NCBI RefSeq assembly: GCF_030503435.1
Contig: NZ_JAUKPO010000004.1
Span: 62,001-126,000, forward strand
Direction of reading: 5' to 3'
Length of the DNA stretch: 64,000 bases
From: Rhodocytophaga aerolata
Lineage (GTDB): Bacteria > Bacteroidota > Bacteroidia > Cytophagales > 172606-1
Below the pieces are notes generated by a model. That model saw nothing but the letters and a program-made list of their open reading frames with translations, ran no database searches and was not told where the DNA came from. A program made the position numbers and the translations under genes. Below, piece after piece: positions 8,398 through 17,812 of the stretch (positions are counted from its first letter, which is position 1; each line of letters opens with the position of its first letter).

Positions 8398-11142
8398 TCA
8401 ATACCTGGCAATCTTGCTATACTGTAGACTGCCATCCGGGCTACGTATTTCTAACCGGTAAATTCCTGGAGAAATTGACTGTGTGCTTATGCTTACATAA
8501 TTTTTCCGAAGTTGAGCATTTACTTGTTGCACCCGTTGGCCTTTTAAATCATACAAGGTAAATGTATACATGCCTTCTTGCGTATCCTCCATTTCAACAG
8601 TTAGTTTATCGTGCACAGGATTGGGATAAACCTGGTAAGGCTGTTTGCTTTCTGAATCAGAAAAGTCATACTTGGCAATGGCTTTACTGTCAATCTCAAA
8701 TTCACAATCCTCCTTACAAACAAAGGCATCTGCATTTAGGCTACCGATTCCATTTACCTTCTGCTTGTTTTTTCGATAGGATAATACTCCGGCATATACA
8801 AATTCACCGTTTAACCCAAAATCACCATCCTGGTCGTTTGCTCCAAGTCCAAGTTGAAATCCGGTTGTTTTAGTAATTGGGGCATGGCTAAGTTTCAAGG
8901 TGCCTTCAATCGCTGCCCTGCCAATAAGCCGGCTCTGGCTTGAAAGTTCCCAATAAGTCCATTGCTGGTAGTTCTGGGCAGCCACCTTTTTGGCTTCGGG
9001 TGTAAGTGCACTATAGGTCCGGTTTTGTGCAGCCCAGGCAGCCCAGTTACTCGGCTTTACAAGCTTTAGGTACACTTCAAATTGAATAGATGGGTTTGCC
9101 TGACTAGCAATGCGGCCTCTAACAATCGCTGAGTCAGCATATACGGCGAGCAGGGCGTCTGATTTCCATTCAAAGTTCTGTAAAAATCCTTTAGCTTGTT
9201 TGGGGTGAGCAAAAATTATGGCTTTATCCTGCAAACGGATTGCCCAAGGACAACTCAAGCAACCTGGCCTGGGTCTCTTCCATTCTTTTAGTTTGAAGTA
9301 TTTAACACTTGGCGGTATAAAGCCAGAGGCGCGTTCATAGGCACCCATGTCTATATTGCTTCCTTGTACACGTGCCTCCCCGGCAAAATCTTTCGTTATA
9401 CCCACTATGCTATCTGCAGCTGAATTTCCAGCATTAATTACAGGTGATGTATTGCTTACCCGTAAACCATCATCTGAGTTACCAGCTATATCATCCCCAC
9501 CATCAACGTCGGCTGCATTAATAAATTGAGGATCTCCACTAATATTATTTCCTCCATTAATACCTACCGTAGCATTATAGCCGCCTTCTATCAATGAATA
9601 AGCAATCGTTGGCCCAAAAAAGCCGCCCCCTGAAAATTTAACTTGAGGGCCAGAAGTCCCGGCTGTATTTCCATACAAAATAGAATTTTCAATCAGAGAC
9701 GTATGTTCATGAGCGTTCAAATCGATCCGATCATAATATAAGGCTCCACCATTTTTACCGGCTGTGTTATTGCTAAATGTGCAGTTTGTAAAGTTAGTGC
9801 GTAAGAAAGGTGTAAATGGGAGGCCATTATTCATTTGACGGGCATAATTTGCTACGGCTCCTCCGTCTGTTTGCGCATGATTGCCGCTAAATACACAATT
9901 TTTATAAGAAACATTCATTTTTCCTTCATCATTTATATGCAAGCCGGCTCCACCCCAGGCTCCCGGATTATCACTAGTAATGTTGTTATAAAACCCACAA
10001 CTCACAAATTTTATATTGGCCTCACCCAAGGCTTCTGTACCTGATTTAGTACTATACATGTACACAGCTCCCCCACCGCCGTTCTCGTAAGGCCCATTAG
10101 CATTACCAGTTGCTTTATTGTTACTAAACATAGTTCTGTAGAAACTAGCTTTTGAGTTAAACATATACACTGCCCCCCCAGAACCATTGTCAGATACATT
10201 TGTGATAATTGTCACAGCATTATTTATGAATGAAGAACTATCTATTCTAGCCGTATCTCCCAAGATAAATATAGCACCTCCGGTTTTTAAAGTCCGGTTA
10301 CCTACAAACTGACAATTTATGATTTGTGGTTTATAGCTTCCCTTAGTAAAAGAACCTATATAGATAGCTCCTCCAGATCTATTTGATTTATTTTGAATGA
10401 ATTTGCTATCCTTAAATATTGCTTCACTTTTGACACCAGCTGTTCCAGAAGTATACCAGGCCCCTCCCTCTCTTTCAGCATAATTGCCTTGAAAAACACA
10501 GTTAGCAATAGATGGGCTGCTTGAGTTTAAAGGAGCTGCCATCTTATTAAACCATCCTCCCCCTCTAATATGTAAAGATTCAACCGGCAAGCCAATGGCA
10601 TATGCTTTACCTGCTGTGATTGTGAATCCATCAAGTACGGTGCTCTTATCCACATTCACTGTATAGATCACATGATAGGCATTATTGCCCATCAGTTGAT
10701 CGGTGGTTTCGGCTATAAAATTGGCATCCGCATTTGCATCATTATTATCTATATCGCCGCTTAGGATGGTGGGATTCACTATCCAATTCCGTTTAGTCAG
10801 AGTTGCTTCTCCGCCGGCAAATCCACCATACACTTTTACTCCACTCTTGATTTGAAAAGTTGCTTCTCGCTCTTCTGATAAACCGTTTCCATCAATATCT
10901 ACAGCTAGTGAAGGTTTGTAAACTCCTTTGGCTACCCAAATCTGATCGCCTGCTTCGGATGCAGCCAGTGCTGACTGTAAACTGGTGAAAGCATTTATCC
11001 AGCTTGTACCGGTATTTGCACCGGCAGCAGCGCCGTTTACATAAATAACGGCAGCTTTTGTTTTAATGGGACTTATTAAAAAAAATGCTCCTATTGCACA
11101 GAGGAGCCAGACATGTGAAAAAAGAGTCGATTTGTTGGACAT
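8398..11142 (-). CDS. Secreted parallel beta-helix protein with choice-of-anchor Q region and T9SS type A sorting domain
   Basis: A 914-residue cell-surface or secreted protein. The signal peptide is at residues 1-30 (LLCAIGAFFLISPIKTKA). Residues 31-600 form a right-handed beta-helix: repeated short strands with asparagine turns, such as FQGNYAEREGGAWY, FIQNKSNRSGGAIYIGS and FSGNHAQTDGGAVANY. The segment DFAGEARVQGSNIDMGAYE is the hallmark of the choice-of-anchor Q group. Residues 620-815 are an extra domain of unknown type. The end (YQVYPNPVHDKLTVEM through LYDLKGQRV to ISPGIYRLEI) is a type A T9SS sorting domain. Such proteins act as adhesins or polysaccharide lyases; no lyase active site is evident. 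The gene is monocistronic. Confidence 0.92.
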   Translation of the reverse strand: MSNKSTLFSHVWLLCAIGAFFLISPIKTKAAVIYVNGAAAGANTGTSWINAFTSLQSALAASEAGDQIWVAKGVYKPSLAVDIDGNGLSEEREATFQIKSGVKVYGGFAGGEATLTKRNWIVNPTILSGDIDNNDANADANFIAETTDQLMGNNAYHVIYTVNVDKSTVLDGFTITAGKAYAIGLPVESLHIRGGGWFNKMAAPLNSSSPSIANCVFQGNYAEREGGAWYTSGTAGVKSEAIFKDSKFIQNKSNRSGGAIYIGSFTKGSYKPQIINCQFVGNRTLKTGGAIFILGDTARIDSSSFINNAVTIITNVSDNGSGGAVYMFNSKASFYRTMFSNNKATGNANGPYENGGGGAVYMYSTKSGTEALGEANIKFVSCGFYNNITSDNPGAWGGAGLHINDEGKMNVSYKNCVFSGNHAQTDGGAVANYARQMNNGLPFTPFLRTNFTNCTFSNNTAGKNGGALYYDRIDLNAHEHTSLIENSILYGNTAGTSGPQVKFSGGGFFGPTIAYSLIEGGYNATVGINGGNNISGDPQFINAADVDGGDDIAGNSDDGLRVSNTSPVINAGNSAADSIVGITKDFAGEARVQGSNIDMGAYERASGFIPPSVKYFKLKEWKRPRPGCLSCPWAIRLQDKAIIFAHPKQAKGFLQNFEWKSDALLAVYADSAIVRGRIASQANPSIQFEVYLKLVKPSNWAAWAAQNRTYSALTPEAKKVAAQNYQQWTYWELSSQSRLIGRAAIEGTLKLSHAPITKTTGFQLGLGANDQDGDFGLNGEFVYAGVLSYRKNKQKVNGIGSLNADAFVCKEDCEFEIDSKAIAKYDFSDSESKQPYQVYPNPVHDKLTVEMEDTQEGMYTFTLYDLKGQRVQQVNAQLRKNYVSISTQSISPGIYRLEIRSPDGSLQYSKIARY

Positions 11143-11589
11143 AAATTAGAGATTAGGTATGAGAAAGAATGATTGGTTTGTTCGTTCAATATGCTAATTA
11201 TTAGGTATCCGCTTATGCTTGAATAGTGAATTTTGCTACTCCCTTTCTTACTGCATATTCTGTAATCCTTTTCACTTAACTAATTTTTCCAACTAAACCC
11301 TTGTTGACTGTAAAGCATATAGATGGCTTAAACAAAGATTTTTACTTAAGAGAGAATATGGTCTTAATGAAAAAAAATGCAAAAAGTAAACCTCAAATTC
11401 TATATTTATTTAACATAGAATTTGAGGTTTACTAATTTATTCTTCTAAAAAGCGAAACTTATATGCTACTTTACAACCAATTGCTTGTTGTTTCAAATGT
11501 GCAGCTTGGCTAATTTTTTGCCAAAGTGTGCTTTTCTTGCGCTATAACTTATTTATAACAGGTGGTATGTACCCTTATACTATCTCTAA
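11143..11589. other. Intergenic region, 447 bases, promoter region and terminator
   Basis: It holds the upstream region of the beta-helix gene and the terminator of tyrA (11371-11433). No gene is visible and I find no clear TAnnTTTG box on the minus strand. Confidence 0.6.
11371..11433 (-). terminator. Long-stem terminator after tyrA
   Basis: A perfect 19-bp inverted repeat (11385-11403 and 11415-11433) encloses an 11-base AT loop. On the minus strand it is followed by a U-rich tract (complement of the A-runs at 11371-11385). It lies 157 bases past the tyrA stop. Confidence 0.8.
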
Positions 11590-12459
11590 CTAGCTGCTTT
11601 GTGATGGATTTTCGATACCTAGTAAAACGCGTCTTATCTCATTGGCATGATGCATGAGTTCTTTAGACCTCGTTTCATCGTTAGAATCAATAATGTCTTT
11701 AAAGGCTTGAAGGCGCCGGATGTATGCGCCTAATGCGGTAGAGATATTTTCTTTGTTCTGTGTAAAAATTGGGGCCCACATTTCCGGAGAACTTTTGGCG
11801 AGACGCACAGTAGAAGAAAAACCACTGCCTGCCATCTCAAAAATACTTTTTTCGTCTTTCTCTTTATCCAATACTGTAATTCCTAAGGCAAAAGAGCTGA
11901 TATGACTTAAGTGAGATACATAGGCCAAATGCCGGTCGTGTTCAGCAGCATGCATAAAACTCAAGCGCATTTCAAACTGTTTGCTTAAGGAAACTACGGT
12001 TTCCAGAGCATGTTTGCTGCTTTTTTCTTTATCGCAAATAATCATAATCTTTTTTTTCAGCAAACCGGGGAAAGCTGCATCGGGTCCGGAATTCTCAGTA
12101 CCAGCAATCGGGTGTGAAGCAACATATTGATTTCTTTTTGGATGACTATCGGCAACTTGGCAGATAAGTTCTTTTGTTGAACCCAGATCCATTACGATGG
12201 TATGATCACCAATCAGGTCGAGCACTTGCGGTAGTTGTTTTACAAGTATGTTTACTGAAGTTGCCAGCACCACCAGATCCGTGTTTTTCACGGCCTGTTC
12301 TAAGGGTAGCATTTCGTCGGCAATACCTAAGGCCAGTGCTCTCTCAGCATGAAGCGGGTTTATATCTACCCCAATAATTTTACTGGCTATTCCTTTTTCT
12401 TTGGCAAGTAAGGCCAGTGATCCACCCAGCAATCCAACCCCGACAACAGTTATCTTCAT
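11590..12459 (-). CDS. tyrA: Prephenate dehydrogenase
   Basis: A 289-residue enzyme converting prephenate to 4-hydroxyphenylpyruvate in tyrosine synthesis. The N-terminal Rossmann fold has the NAD motif GVGLLGGSLA (residues 7-16) and an acidic residue closing the second strand (GVDIN). VASHPIAGTENSGPDAA is the conserved catalytic and substrate block with the active-site His. The helical dimerisation domain occupies about residues 170-285. There is no ACT or chorismate mutase domain, so it is the monofunctional form. It lies 100 bases downstream of an aminotransferase on the same strand, a usual aromatic amino acid arrangement in Bacteroidota. Confidence 0.93.
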   Translation of the reverse strand: MKITVVGVGLLGGSLALLAKEKGIASKIIGVDINPLHAERALALGIADEMLPLEQAVKNTDLVVLATSVNILVKQLPQVLDLIGDHTIVMDLGSTKELICQVADSHPKRNQYVASHPIAGTENSGPDAAFPGLLKKKIMIICDKEKSSKHALETVVSLSKQFEMRLSFMHAAEHDRHLAYVSHLSHISSFALGITVLDKEKDEKSIFEMAGSGFSSTVRLAKSSPEMWAPIFTQNKENISTALGAYIRRLQAFKDIIDSNDETRSKELMHHANEIRRVLLGIENPSQSS

Positions 12460-12559
12460 TATTTTAATCTAAGTTAATTAGTGATGTTGCTCATTTACAT
12501 GAAGGATACGGCAACCAAATGATTGTCATTCAGGTAAGCTCGCATACCTTTTTTAAGAT

Positions 12560-13735
12560 TTACAAGGATGGTATGTGTATGTTCTTTAACCGGTCAATAA
12601 CTTGCTGTAGCCTTTCTTCGGTGGTACATAAAGAAAGCCTGATAAATCTATTTCCTTTTTCACCGAAAATGAACCCTGGGGTGATAAACACATAGTGTTC
12701 ATTAAGCAGATAATCTACAAACTTTTCTACTGACTGTATCTGAGAGGGCACTTTAGCCCATACAAACATACCTTGCTGATCTGTGCGGTAGGTGCAATTC
12801 AATAAATTCAGGATCTGATAGACTAGTTGTTTTCTGTTCCGGTAAATAGCATTCCGTTCAGCATGCCACTGCGCTGAGTTTTGCAGGGCAGCAATGGCAG
12901 CCTCCTGAATCGGAAGAAACATGCCAGAATCTATATTGGTTTTAATTTTAATGATGGCATCCAGATACTCCCTGGCTCCACTAACCCATCCTATACGCCA
13001 CCCAGCCATGTTGAAGGATTTACTCATGGAGTTCATTTCCAGACATACTTCTTTGCTTCCTTCTACCGACAATAAACTTAAGGGCTTTTCCTCGTTGAGT
13101 ACCAGGCTATACGGATTGTCGTGGCAGATCAGTACTTTTTTAGACTTTCCGAAGGCAACCAGTTTTTCAAAAAGTTGTTGGTTGGCAGGCGCACCAGTCG
13201 GCATATGCGGATAATTTACCCACATAAGTTTCACCTTACGCCAGTCCCCTTTCTCGAGAAAATCCCAGTCTGGCTCATAATTGTTTGCTTCCACCAACGG
13301 ATATGGAATTGCTTTTGCCCCAACCATATCACTGACTGATTTATAGGTTGGATAGCCAAGTTCTGGAATTAATACTTCATCGCCTTCATCCAGAAAAGCC
13401 AGAGATATATGTGTAATACCTTCTTTAGACCCTATCAGGGGTAGTACTTCCGTATCCGGATTTAAAGTAACTCCATACGTTTGGGAATACCAGGAAGAAA
13501 TAGCTTTACGGAATGGCGCAATACCCTTGTAGGGTTGATACCCATGATTTCCTTTTTGAGAAGCAGAATGAATAAGTGCTTGTACCGTTTCATCAGAAGG
13601 AAAAAGATCAGGACTGCCAACTCCCAGGTTTATCACATCTTTACCGGATTCCTGTAATTTGCGTACTTCCTGAAGCTTCACAGAAAAATAATATTCCTGC
13701 ACCTGTCCTAGCCTTTTGGCTGTTTGAATAATCAT
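12560..13735 (-). CDS. Class I/II PLP-dependent aminotransferase, probably aromatic or aspartate type
   Basis: A 391-residue fold-type I aminotransferase. Motifs in order: NLGVGSPDLFPSD at the N terminus, the NYPHMPTG block (variant of NPxNPTG, about residue 174), CHDNPYS with the Asp that pairs with the pyridine nitrogen, SMSKSFNMAGWRIGW with the Schiff-base lysine (about residue 236), and FIRLSLC with the Arg that binds the substrate carboxylate. Its position directly upstream of tyrA suggests it makes tyrosine or phenylalanine from the keto acids, or acts with diaminopimelate-type substrates; sequence alone does not settle specificity. Confidence 0.9.
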   Translation of the reverse strand: MIIQTAKRLGQVQEYYFSVKLQEVRKLQESGKDVINLGVGSPDLFPSDETVQALIHSASQKGNHGYQPYKGIAPFRKAISSWYSQTYGVTLNPDTEVLPLIGSKEGITHISLAFLDEGDEVLIPELGYPTYKSVSDMVGAKAIPYPLVEANNYEPDWDFLEKGDWRKVKLMWVNYPHMPTGAPANQQLFEKLVAFGKSKKVLICHDNPYSLVLNEEKPLSLLSVEGSKEVCLEMNSMSKSFNMAGWRIGWVSGAREYLDAIIKIKTNIDSGMFLPIQEAAIAALQNSAQWHAERNAIYRNRKQLVYQILNLLNCTYRTDQQGMFVWAKVPSQIQSVEKFVDYLLNEHYVFITPGFIFGEKGNRFIRLSLCTTEERLQQVIDRLKNIHIPSL

Positions 13736-13803
13736 TCGTATGTAGTTTTATTTCTTAAATTAATCTGTTATAAATACCTTATAGTCCGCTTGATCCAAAT
13801 TAG

Positions 13804-14535
13804 TTATTTATCAATTTTTGAATAAAAAAGCCGCATCCGGTAAGCATTCATGCCTGTTTCTCCCAATTTATCAACTAACTGATGATTGGCATAGGCTCCC
13901 ACTACGGCCCCAATACCTGGTACTAATTGCAGTAGCTTTGCTAGATCTATGTAGTCACGGTATTCCTGCTGAAAGGTCCGCCAGTCAAAATCGTTTATGT
14001 GAGCAGGCAGTTGCTGCTTGTGCAATTCCCAGTTTACCAGATACTGGTAATTTTGTATACGCTGTTCGGGACTGGAAAATGCTACTTGAAAAATACATAA
14101 AATATACAATCGTTCCTGATAATCGGCCACATCATAGCCATATAAGCCGGCAATGTCAAAAAGTAATTTCATTTTAATGCTCAATAATACTGGTAAATCT
14201 GCCAGAGAAAGCAAGAAACCTCCGGCACCAATACCAAATCCACTGGCGGCCGCAACCTGTTTGTAGGTTTTAATCCGTTGCCTTACCATATCTTCTCTTT
14301 GCTCCAGGTTCCCTACAGCCAGGGGCACATCAGAGATAAATTCTGACCCGGTCAGTACAGCTTTAACCATATTTTTAATGGCAGCCGTAATAACTGCGTG
14401 CACTTTTTCCGGAATTAAATCATTGATTTTATACTGGATGTTTTTTGCCATGCGATTGGAAAAAGTTGGTTTCCTGGCCATTTTAATTTGCCAGTTCCTC
14501 AACTCCTGCCTTGCTTTTTCTTCATATGCCTCCAT
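13804..14535 (-). CDS. EcsC family protein
   Basis: A 243-residue protein matching the EcsC family: a basic helical N terminus, then GSEFISDVPLAVGNLEQREDMVRQRI, a glycine-rich amphipathic segment (AAASGFGIGAGGFLLSLADLPVLLSIKMKLLFDIAGLYG, given here as family signature) and a second hydrophobic helix LLQLVPGIGAVVGAYANHQLV. EcsC proteins are named from the Bacillus Ecs ABC transporter locus, but their activity is unknown; the hydrophobic helices suggest membrane association. It has its own promoter-like sequence upstream and may read on into the aminotransferase and tyrA genes, since only 68 bases separate it from the next start. Confidence 0.88.
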   Translation of the reverse strand: MEAYEEKARQELRNWQIKMARKPTFSNRMAKNIQYKINDLIPEKVHAVITAAIKNMVKAVLTGSEFISDVPLAVGNLEQREDMVRQRIKTYKQVAAASGFGIGAGGFLLSLADLPVLLSIKMKLLFDIAGLYGYDVADYQERLYILCIFQVAFSSPEQRIQNYQYLVNWELHKQQLPAHINDFDWRTFQQEYRDYIDLAKLLQLVPGIGAVVGAYANHQLVDKLGETGMNAYRMRLFYSKIDK

Positions 14536-14574
14536 AATGCATCGCTACTCTAAAGTATGATCTTTTCCGGAGTG

Positions 14575-14604
14575 CAAATATAAAGTTTTGTTAAGCTTTA
14601 CAAG
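14575..14604 (-). promoter_or_regulatory. Bacteroidetes-type promoter for the EcsC gene
   Basis: On the minus strand a perfect TATATTTG (-7 box; plus-strand CAAATATA at 14575-14582) is preceded by CTTG at 14601-14604, 18 bases away. The start codon lies 40 bases downstream. Confidence 0.5.
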
Positions 14605-14732
14605 TAATTATTTGGCAAAGTAATTTGGTTACGGTAATACGCAGCAATCCTGGAGAAATTTACTGGTTACCTATGCATTCAGCAGTTGACAGATTTTGTT
14701 TAATTTTCATCCTACATAGGTGGTGTTAAATT

Positions 14733-14764
14733 AAAAAACCGGTTAGAGATAAACTCTAACCGGT
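14733..14764 (-). terminator. Intrinsic terminator after the amidotransferase-like gene
   Basis: An 11-bp perfect stem (ACCGGTTAGAG at 14738-14748, complement at 14754-14764), loop ATAAA, followed on the minus strand by a U-run. It lies 34 bases past the stop of the gene ending at 14798. Confidence 0.85.
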
Positions 14765-14797
14765 CTTTTAGGTATCCTTTATTTATTCGACTAGTTG

Positions 14798-16063
14798 TTA
14801 GGTTTTTTGCTTTTTCTTCTTGGCAGCCGGGAACAATATATTATTCAATATTAGGCGGTAACCTGCTGAGTTGGGATGCAACGACAAATCAGTTGGCTCT
14901 TCGCCTACAGTATGCTGATAATCTTCCGGGTCGTGGCCGCCATAAAAGGTCCAGGTTCCTTTAGCAAAGGTGCCATGGATATATTTAAGTTCATTGGCTG
15001 AACGTGTTTCTCCTAAGGTAAGTACATCTGGTTTAACCAGGCCTCTTTTAAATCCGGTAGTCTGGCCCAGAAATCCTTTTATTACTGTCTGATGATTTTG
15101 AGTGAGCATCGTTGGTATGGGGTCCCACTTGGCAGAAAACTGGAATAAGGTAAAATAATCATTGCTCTCACTTAACCCTCTTTCATAAGGCTGATTATCA
15201 ATATTTGAATACTCCGGGTCATAGGGGTCCATACTAATGGTAAAATCTTTGAAGGCAAAGGTATTGCTATATGTCATCTTTTTGGGAGCCATTGGATCTG
15301 CCGGGTCGCCATCGTACATAGATTCGGCGATATCTACTCCATCGGCTGCTAAAGCAATATCATAGGTATCGGCTGCCGAACACATAGCAAACAAAAAGCC
15401 GCCTCCTGCACAAAAGTCTTTTATCTTTTTTACTACGGCTAACTTTAATTGAGATACTTTGGCATATCCGTATTTTTTGGCAGTAGTTTCAAACTCCCGT
15501 ACCATTTCCTGATACCAGGGGTAATTCCGGTAATACCGGTAAAACTTTCCGTATTGCCCGGTAAAATCTTCGTGGTGCAAGTGTAACCAGTCGTATTGCG
15601 GAAGTTTACCATCCATTACTTCATTATCGAATACTACTTCATACGGAATCTCTGCATAGGTTAGCACCAGCGTTACGGCATCATCCCAGGGTTGTTTAGA
15701 TTTAGGTGAATACACGGCAACCTTGGGAGGTTTATCTAATTTCATAATATCCATATTTACATCTGGCTGCGAAATTTCATCTACAATTTGAGCAGCCTGC
15801 GCATCAGACACCACCTGGTAACTGACTCCACGTACCACCAGCTCTTTTTCAAAATCTTGTCCATACTTGAACATAAAACTGCCCCCCTTGTAATTCAGCA
15901 ACCAGCTCACCTCTACCTCGTGCTGTAAAATCCAATAAGCAATTCCATAAGCCTTTAAATGATTGGTTTGGGTCTCATCCATTGGCAACAGGATAGAGGA
16001 AGCTTTGGCTTGGTTACCCAGAAAAGCCAGTAGCAAGGCTACCATAATCACGCGTCGCATCAT
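14798..16063 (-). CDS. Exported protein with class I glutamine-amidotransferase-like fold (often named 'asparagine synthetase B' in Bacteroidota)
   Basis: A 421-residue protein with a signal peptide (VIMVALLLAFLGNQAKA). After the conserved LLPMDETQTNHLKAYGIAYW block come strands typical of a GATase1-like fold (PPKVAVYSP, YDWLHLHHEDFTG, GGGFLFAMCSAADTYDIAL). The Cys in FAMCSAADT sits where the nucleophile elbow would be, and HGTFAKGTWTFYGGHDPED gives a His later on. It has none of the domains of real asparagine synthetase, and being exported it cannot use ATP; the common name is a misnomer. The true substrate is unknown. The C terminus is strongly basic (AKKKKQKT). Single gene with its own terminator. 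Confidence 0.75.
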   Translation of the reverse strand: MMRRVIMVALLLAFLGNQAKASSILLPMDETQTNHLKAYGIAYWILQHEVEVSWLLNYKGGSFMFKYGQDFEKELVVRGVSYQVVSDAQAAQIVDEISQPDVNMDIMKLDKPPKVAVYSPKSKQPWDDAVTLVLTYAEIPYEVVFDNEVMDGKLPQYDWLHLHHEDFTGQYGKFYRYYRNYPWYQEMVREFETTAKKYGYAKVSQLKLAVVKKIKDFCAGGGFLFAMCSAADTYDIALAADGVDIAESMYDGDPADPMAPKKMTYSNTFAFKDFTISMDPYDPEYSNIDNQPYERGLSESNDYFTLFQFSAKWDPIPTMLTQNHQTVIKGFLGQTTGFKRGLVKPDVLTLGETRSANELKYIHGTFAKGTWTFYGGHDPEDYQHTVGEEPTDLSLHPNSAGYRLILNNILFPAAKKKKQKT

Positions 16064-16441
16064 ATTCAGTAAATTGTTTTATGGTTTTAAACCTATACGG
16101 CAAACGCCAGGTTTAGATTGGGAAATACATTCATTTTTACTACCTTACCTGTTCTTATATACAGCACTCCTGTTACGGAGAATACAAAGAATTAGAAGGT
16201 ATTACCAGCAGCAACAGAGATTCTATGCTTCGGTTTTACCTCTGGCCTAGTACTCTCTAAAACTCTGGCTGATTCATTATATTGTGGGTAAATGAAAGAA
16301 ACACGCCACCTCACTAAAAGTAGAAATTAGGCGCTGGGTTTACCATTCAATCTATATAATTTCCTTACAAATTATTTTTAATTCAATTTACATAAAAAAT
16401 ATGTAAACTCGTATGAAATCATACATGCAAATTGCTTACTT
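16064..16441. other. Intergenic region, 378 bases, divergent promoters
   Basis: It separates the amidotransferase-like gene from the ABC permease gene and must hold both promoters. No credible gene is seen. Two short dyads lie just before the permease start (see 16387-16424). Confidence 0.6.
16387..16424 (+). promoter_or_regulatory. Two adjacent dyads upstream of the permease gene
   Basis: TTTACATA / TATGTAAA (16387-16394, 16400-16407) and GTATGA / TCATAC (16411-16416, 16419-16424) end 18 bases before the start codon. They could be operator half-sites or 5' UTR hairpins. Confidence 0.35.
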
Positions 16442-17677
16442 ATGAATTTTGTTGAAAACCTAAAAGAGGGGCTCCGTTCCATCCAGTCGAATATTCTTCG
16501 TACGGTACTAACTGCCTTAATTATCGCCATTGGTATTACTTCTCTAGTTGGCATTCTTACAGCTATCGAAAGTATCCGGGCATCGGTAGAAAGTAATTTC
16601 TCTCAGCTGGGGGCTAATTCCTTTGATATTGAGGGAACAAAGCCCTGGCGGCGGAGAAATGAAGGGAGCAATGAAAAAATATATCCTCCCATCCGCTATA
16701 AAGAAGCGAGAGACTTTTCGAAATTATTTGCCTATTCTTCTGAAATAAATATGGAAGTAGGGGTTACCGGAAATGCAGAAGCTAAATTTCAATCACAGAA
16801 AACCAATCCGAACGTGCGGGTAGTAGGCGGCACTGAAAACTACCTGACAATCAATGGCTATGAACTGGAAAGTGGCCGGGGCTTTTCCAATATTGAAGTA
16901 GAAAATGCAGCGAATGTGGCTATTATCGGGCAGGAAATTAAATCCACTCTTTACGAAAAAACTGATCCTATAAACAAGTATGTAAATGTTCTGGGAAATA
17001 AATATAAAGTAATTGGTGTATTGAATAAAATAGGTTCTATCATGGGTGGCGGTGGTGCCGACCGTATGATCTTAATTCCAGTCAGTACGGCTAGCCGGAT
17101 ACCTACCAATGCAGAACTCAGCTACGATTTAAAAGTGGGCGTTACCAATCCAGAAGATTTTGACATGGCTATGGGTGAAGCTACAGTGCTAATGCGTTCT
17201 ATCCGCCATGATCAGCTGGGTAGACCAGATTCATTTGAAATTACAAAAAGTGAGTCGCTAGCCTCCAGGCTGGATGATATTACCGGATACCTTAAAATAG
17301 GAGGTTTTGTAATTGGCTTTATCACGCTTTTGGGAGCTGCTATTGGCCTGATGAACATTATGATGGTTTCTGTAACCGAACGGACCAGGGAAATAGGCAT
17401 TCGAAAAGCCCTTGGCGCAACTCCGCAACGCATCCGGCAACAATTTCTCATAGAAGCCATCGTTATTTGCCAGTTAGGCGGAGTGGTGGGAGTTATACTG
17501 GGCATTGCCATAGGTAATGGAATTTCTATGCTGATCAGTTCTGGCGGATTCATTATACCCTGGCTCTGGATTATGGTAGGTTTAATTATTTGTGTAGCCG
17601 TTGGATTGATTTCCGGTTACTATCCTGCTTATAAAGCATCCAAATTAGATCCCATCGAATCTCTGCGCTTTGAATAA
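16442..17677 (+). CDS. ABC transporter permease, MacB/FtsX type
   Basis: A 411-residue inner-membrane permease. TM1 is at residues 20-45 ([20 protein letters not shown]), a MacB-type periplasmic core domain follows (46-265), and three TM helices form the FtsX domain (280-405), with [19 protein letters not shown], the coupling helix that contacts the ATPase. The end, [18 protein letters not shown], is the family signature. MacB-type systems use ATP for mechanotransmission, moving lipoproteins, peptides or drugs. No ATPase gene is adjacent, so its partner must be encoded elsewhere. A small exported protein follows 135 bases downstream. Confidence 0.93.
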   Translation: MNFVENLKEGLRSIQSNILRTVLTALIIAIGITSLVGILTAIESIRASVESNFSQLGANSFDIEGTKPWRRRNEGSNEKIYPPIRYKEARDFSKLFAYSSEINMEVGVTGNAEAKFQSQKTNPNVRVVGGTENYLTINGYELESGRGFSNIEVENAANVAIIGQEIKSTLYEKTDPINKYVNVLGNKYKVIGVLNKIGSIMGGGGADRMILIPVSTASRIPTNAELSYDLKVGVTNPEDFDMAMGEATVLMRSIRHDQLGRPDSFEITKSESLASRLDDITGYLKIGGFVIGFITLLGAAIGLMNIMMVSVTERTREIGIRKALGATPQRIRQQFLIEAIVICQLGGVVGVILGIAIGNGISMLISSGGFIIPWLWIMVGLIICVAVGLISGYYPAYKASKLDPIESLRFE

Positions 17678-17758
17678 CGTAATATTAGGTACATACCGCA
17701 GTAAGTAGGTTACAAATTTTCGGTATTTACTATAAATATTACCAACTTTGTATGGCAC

Positions 17759-17766
17759 TATCTTTG
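17759..17766 (+). promoter_or_regulatory. -7 promoter box for the exported protein gene
   Basis: A perfect TATCTTTG lies 46 bases before the start at 17813. No TTTG is found at the expected distance upstream, so only the -7 element is supported. Confidence 0.4.
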
Positions 17767-17812
17767 ACTTTTTTCAGATGATCCATACATTTATTATAAC
17801 AAGTGTTGTTAT

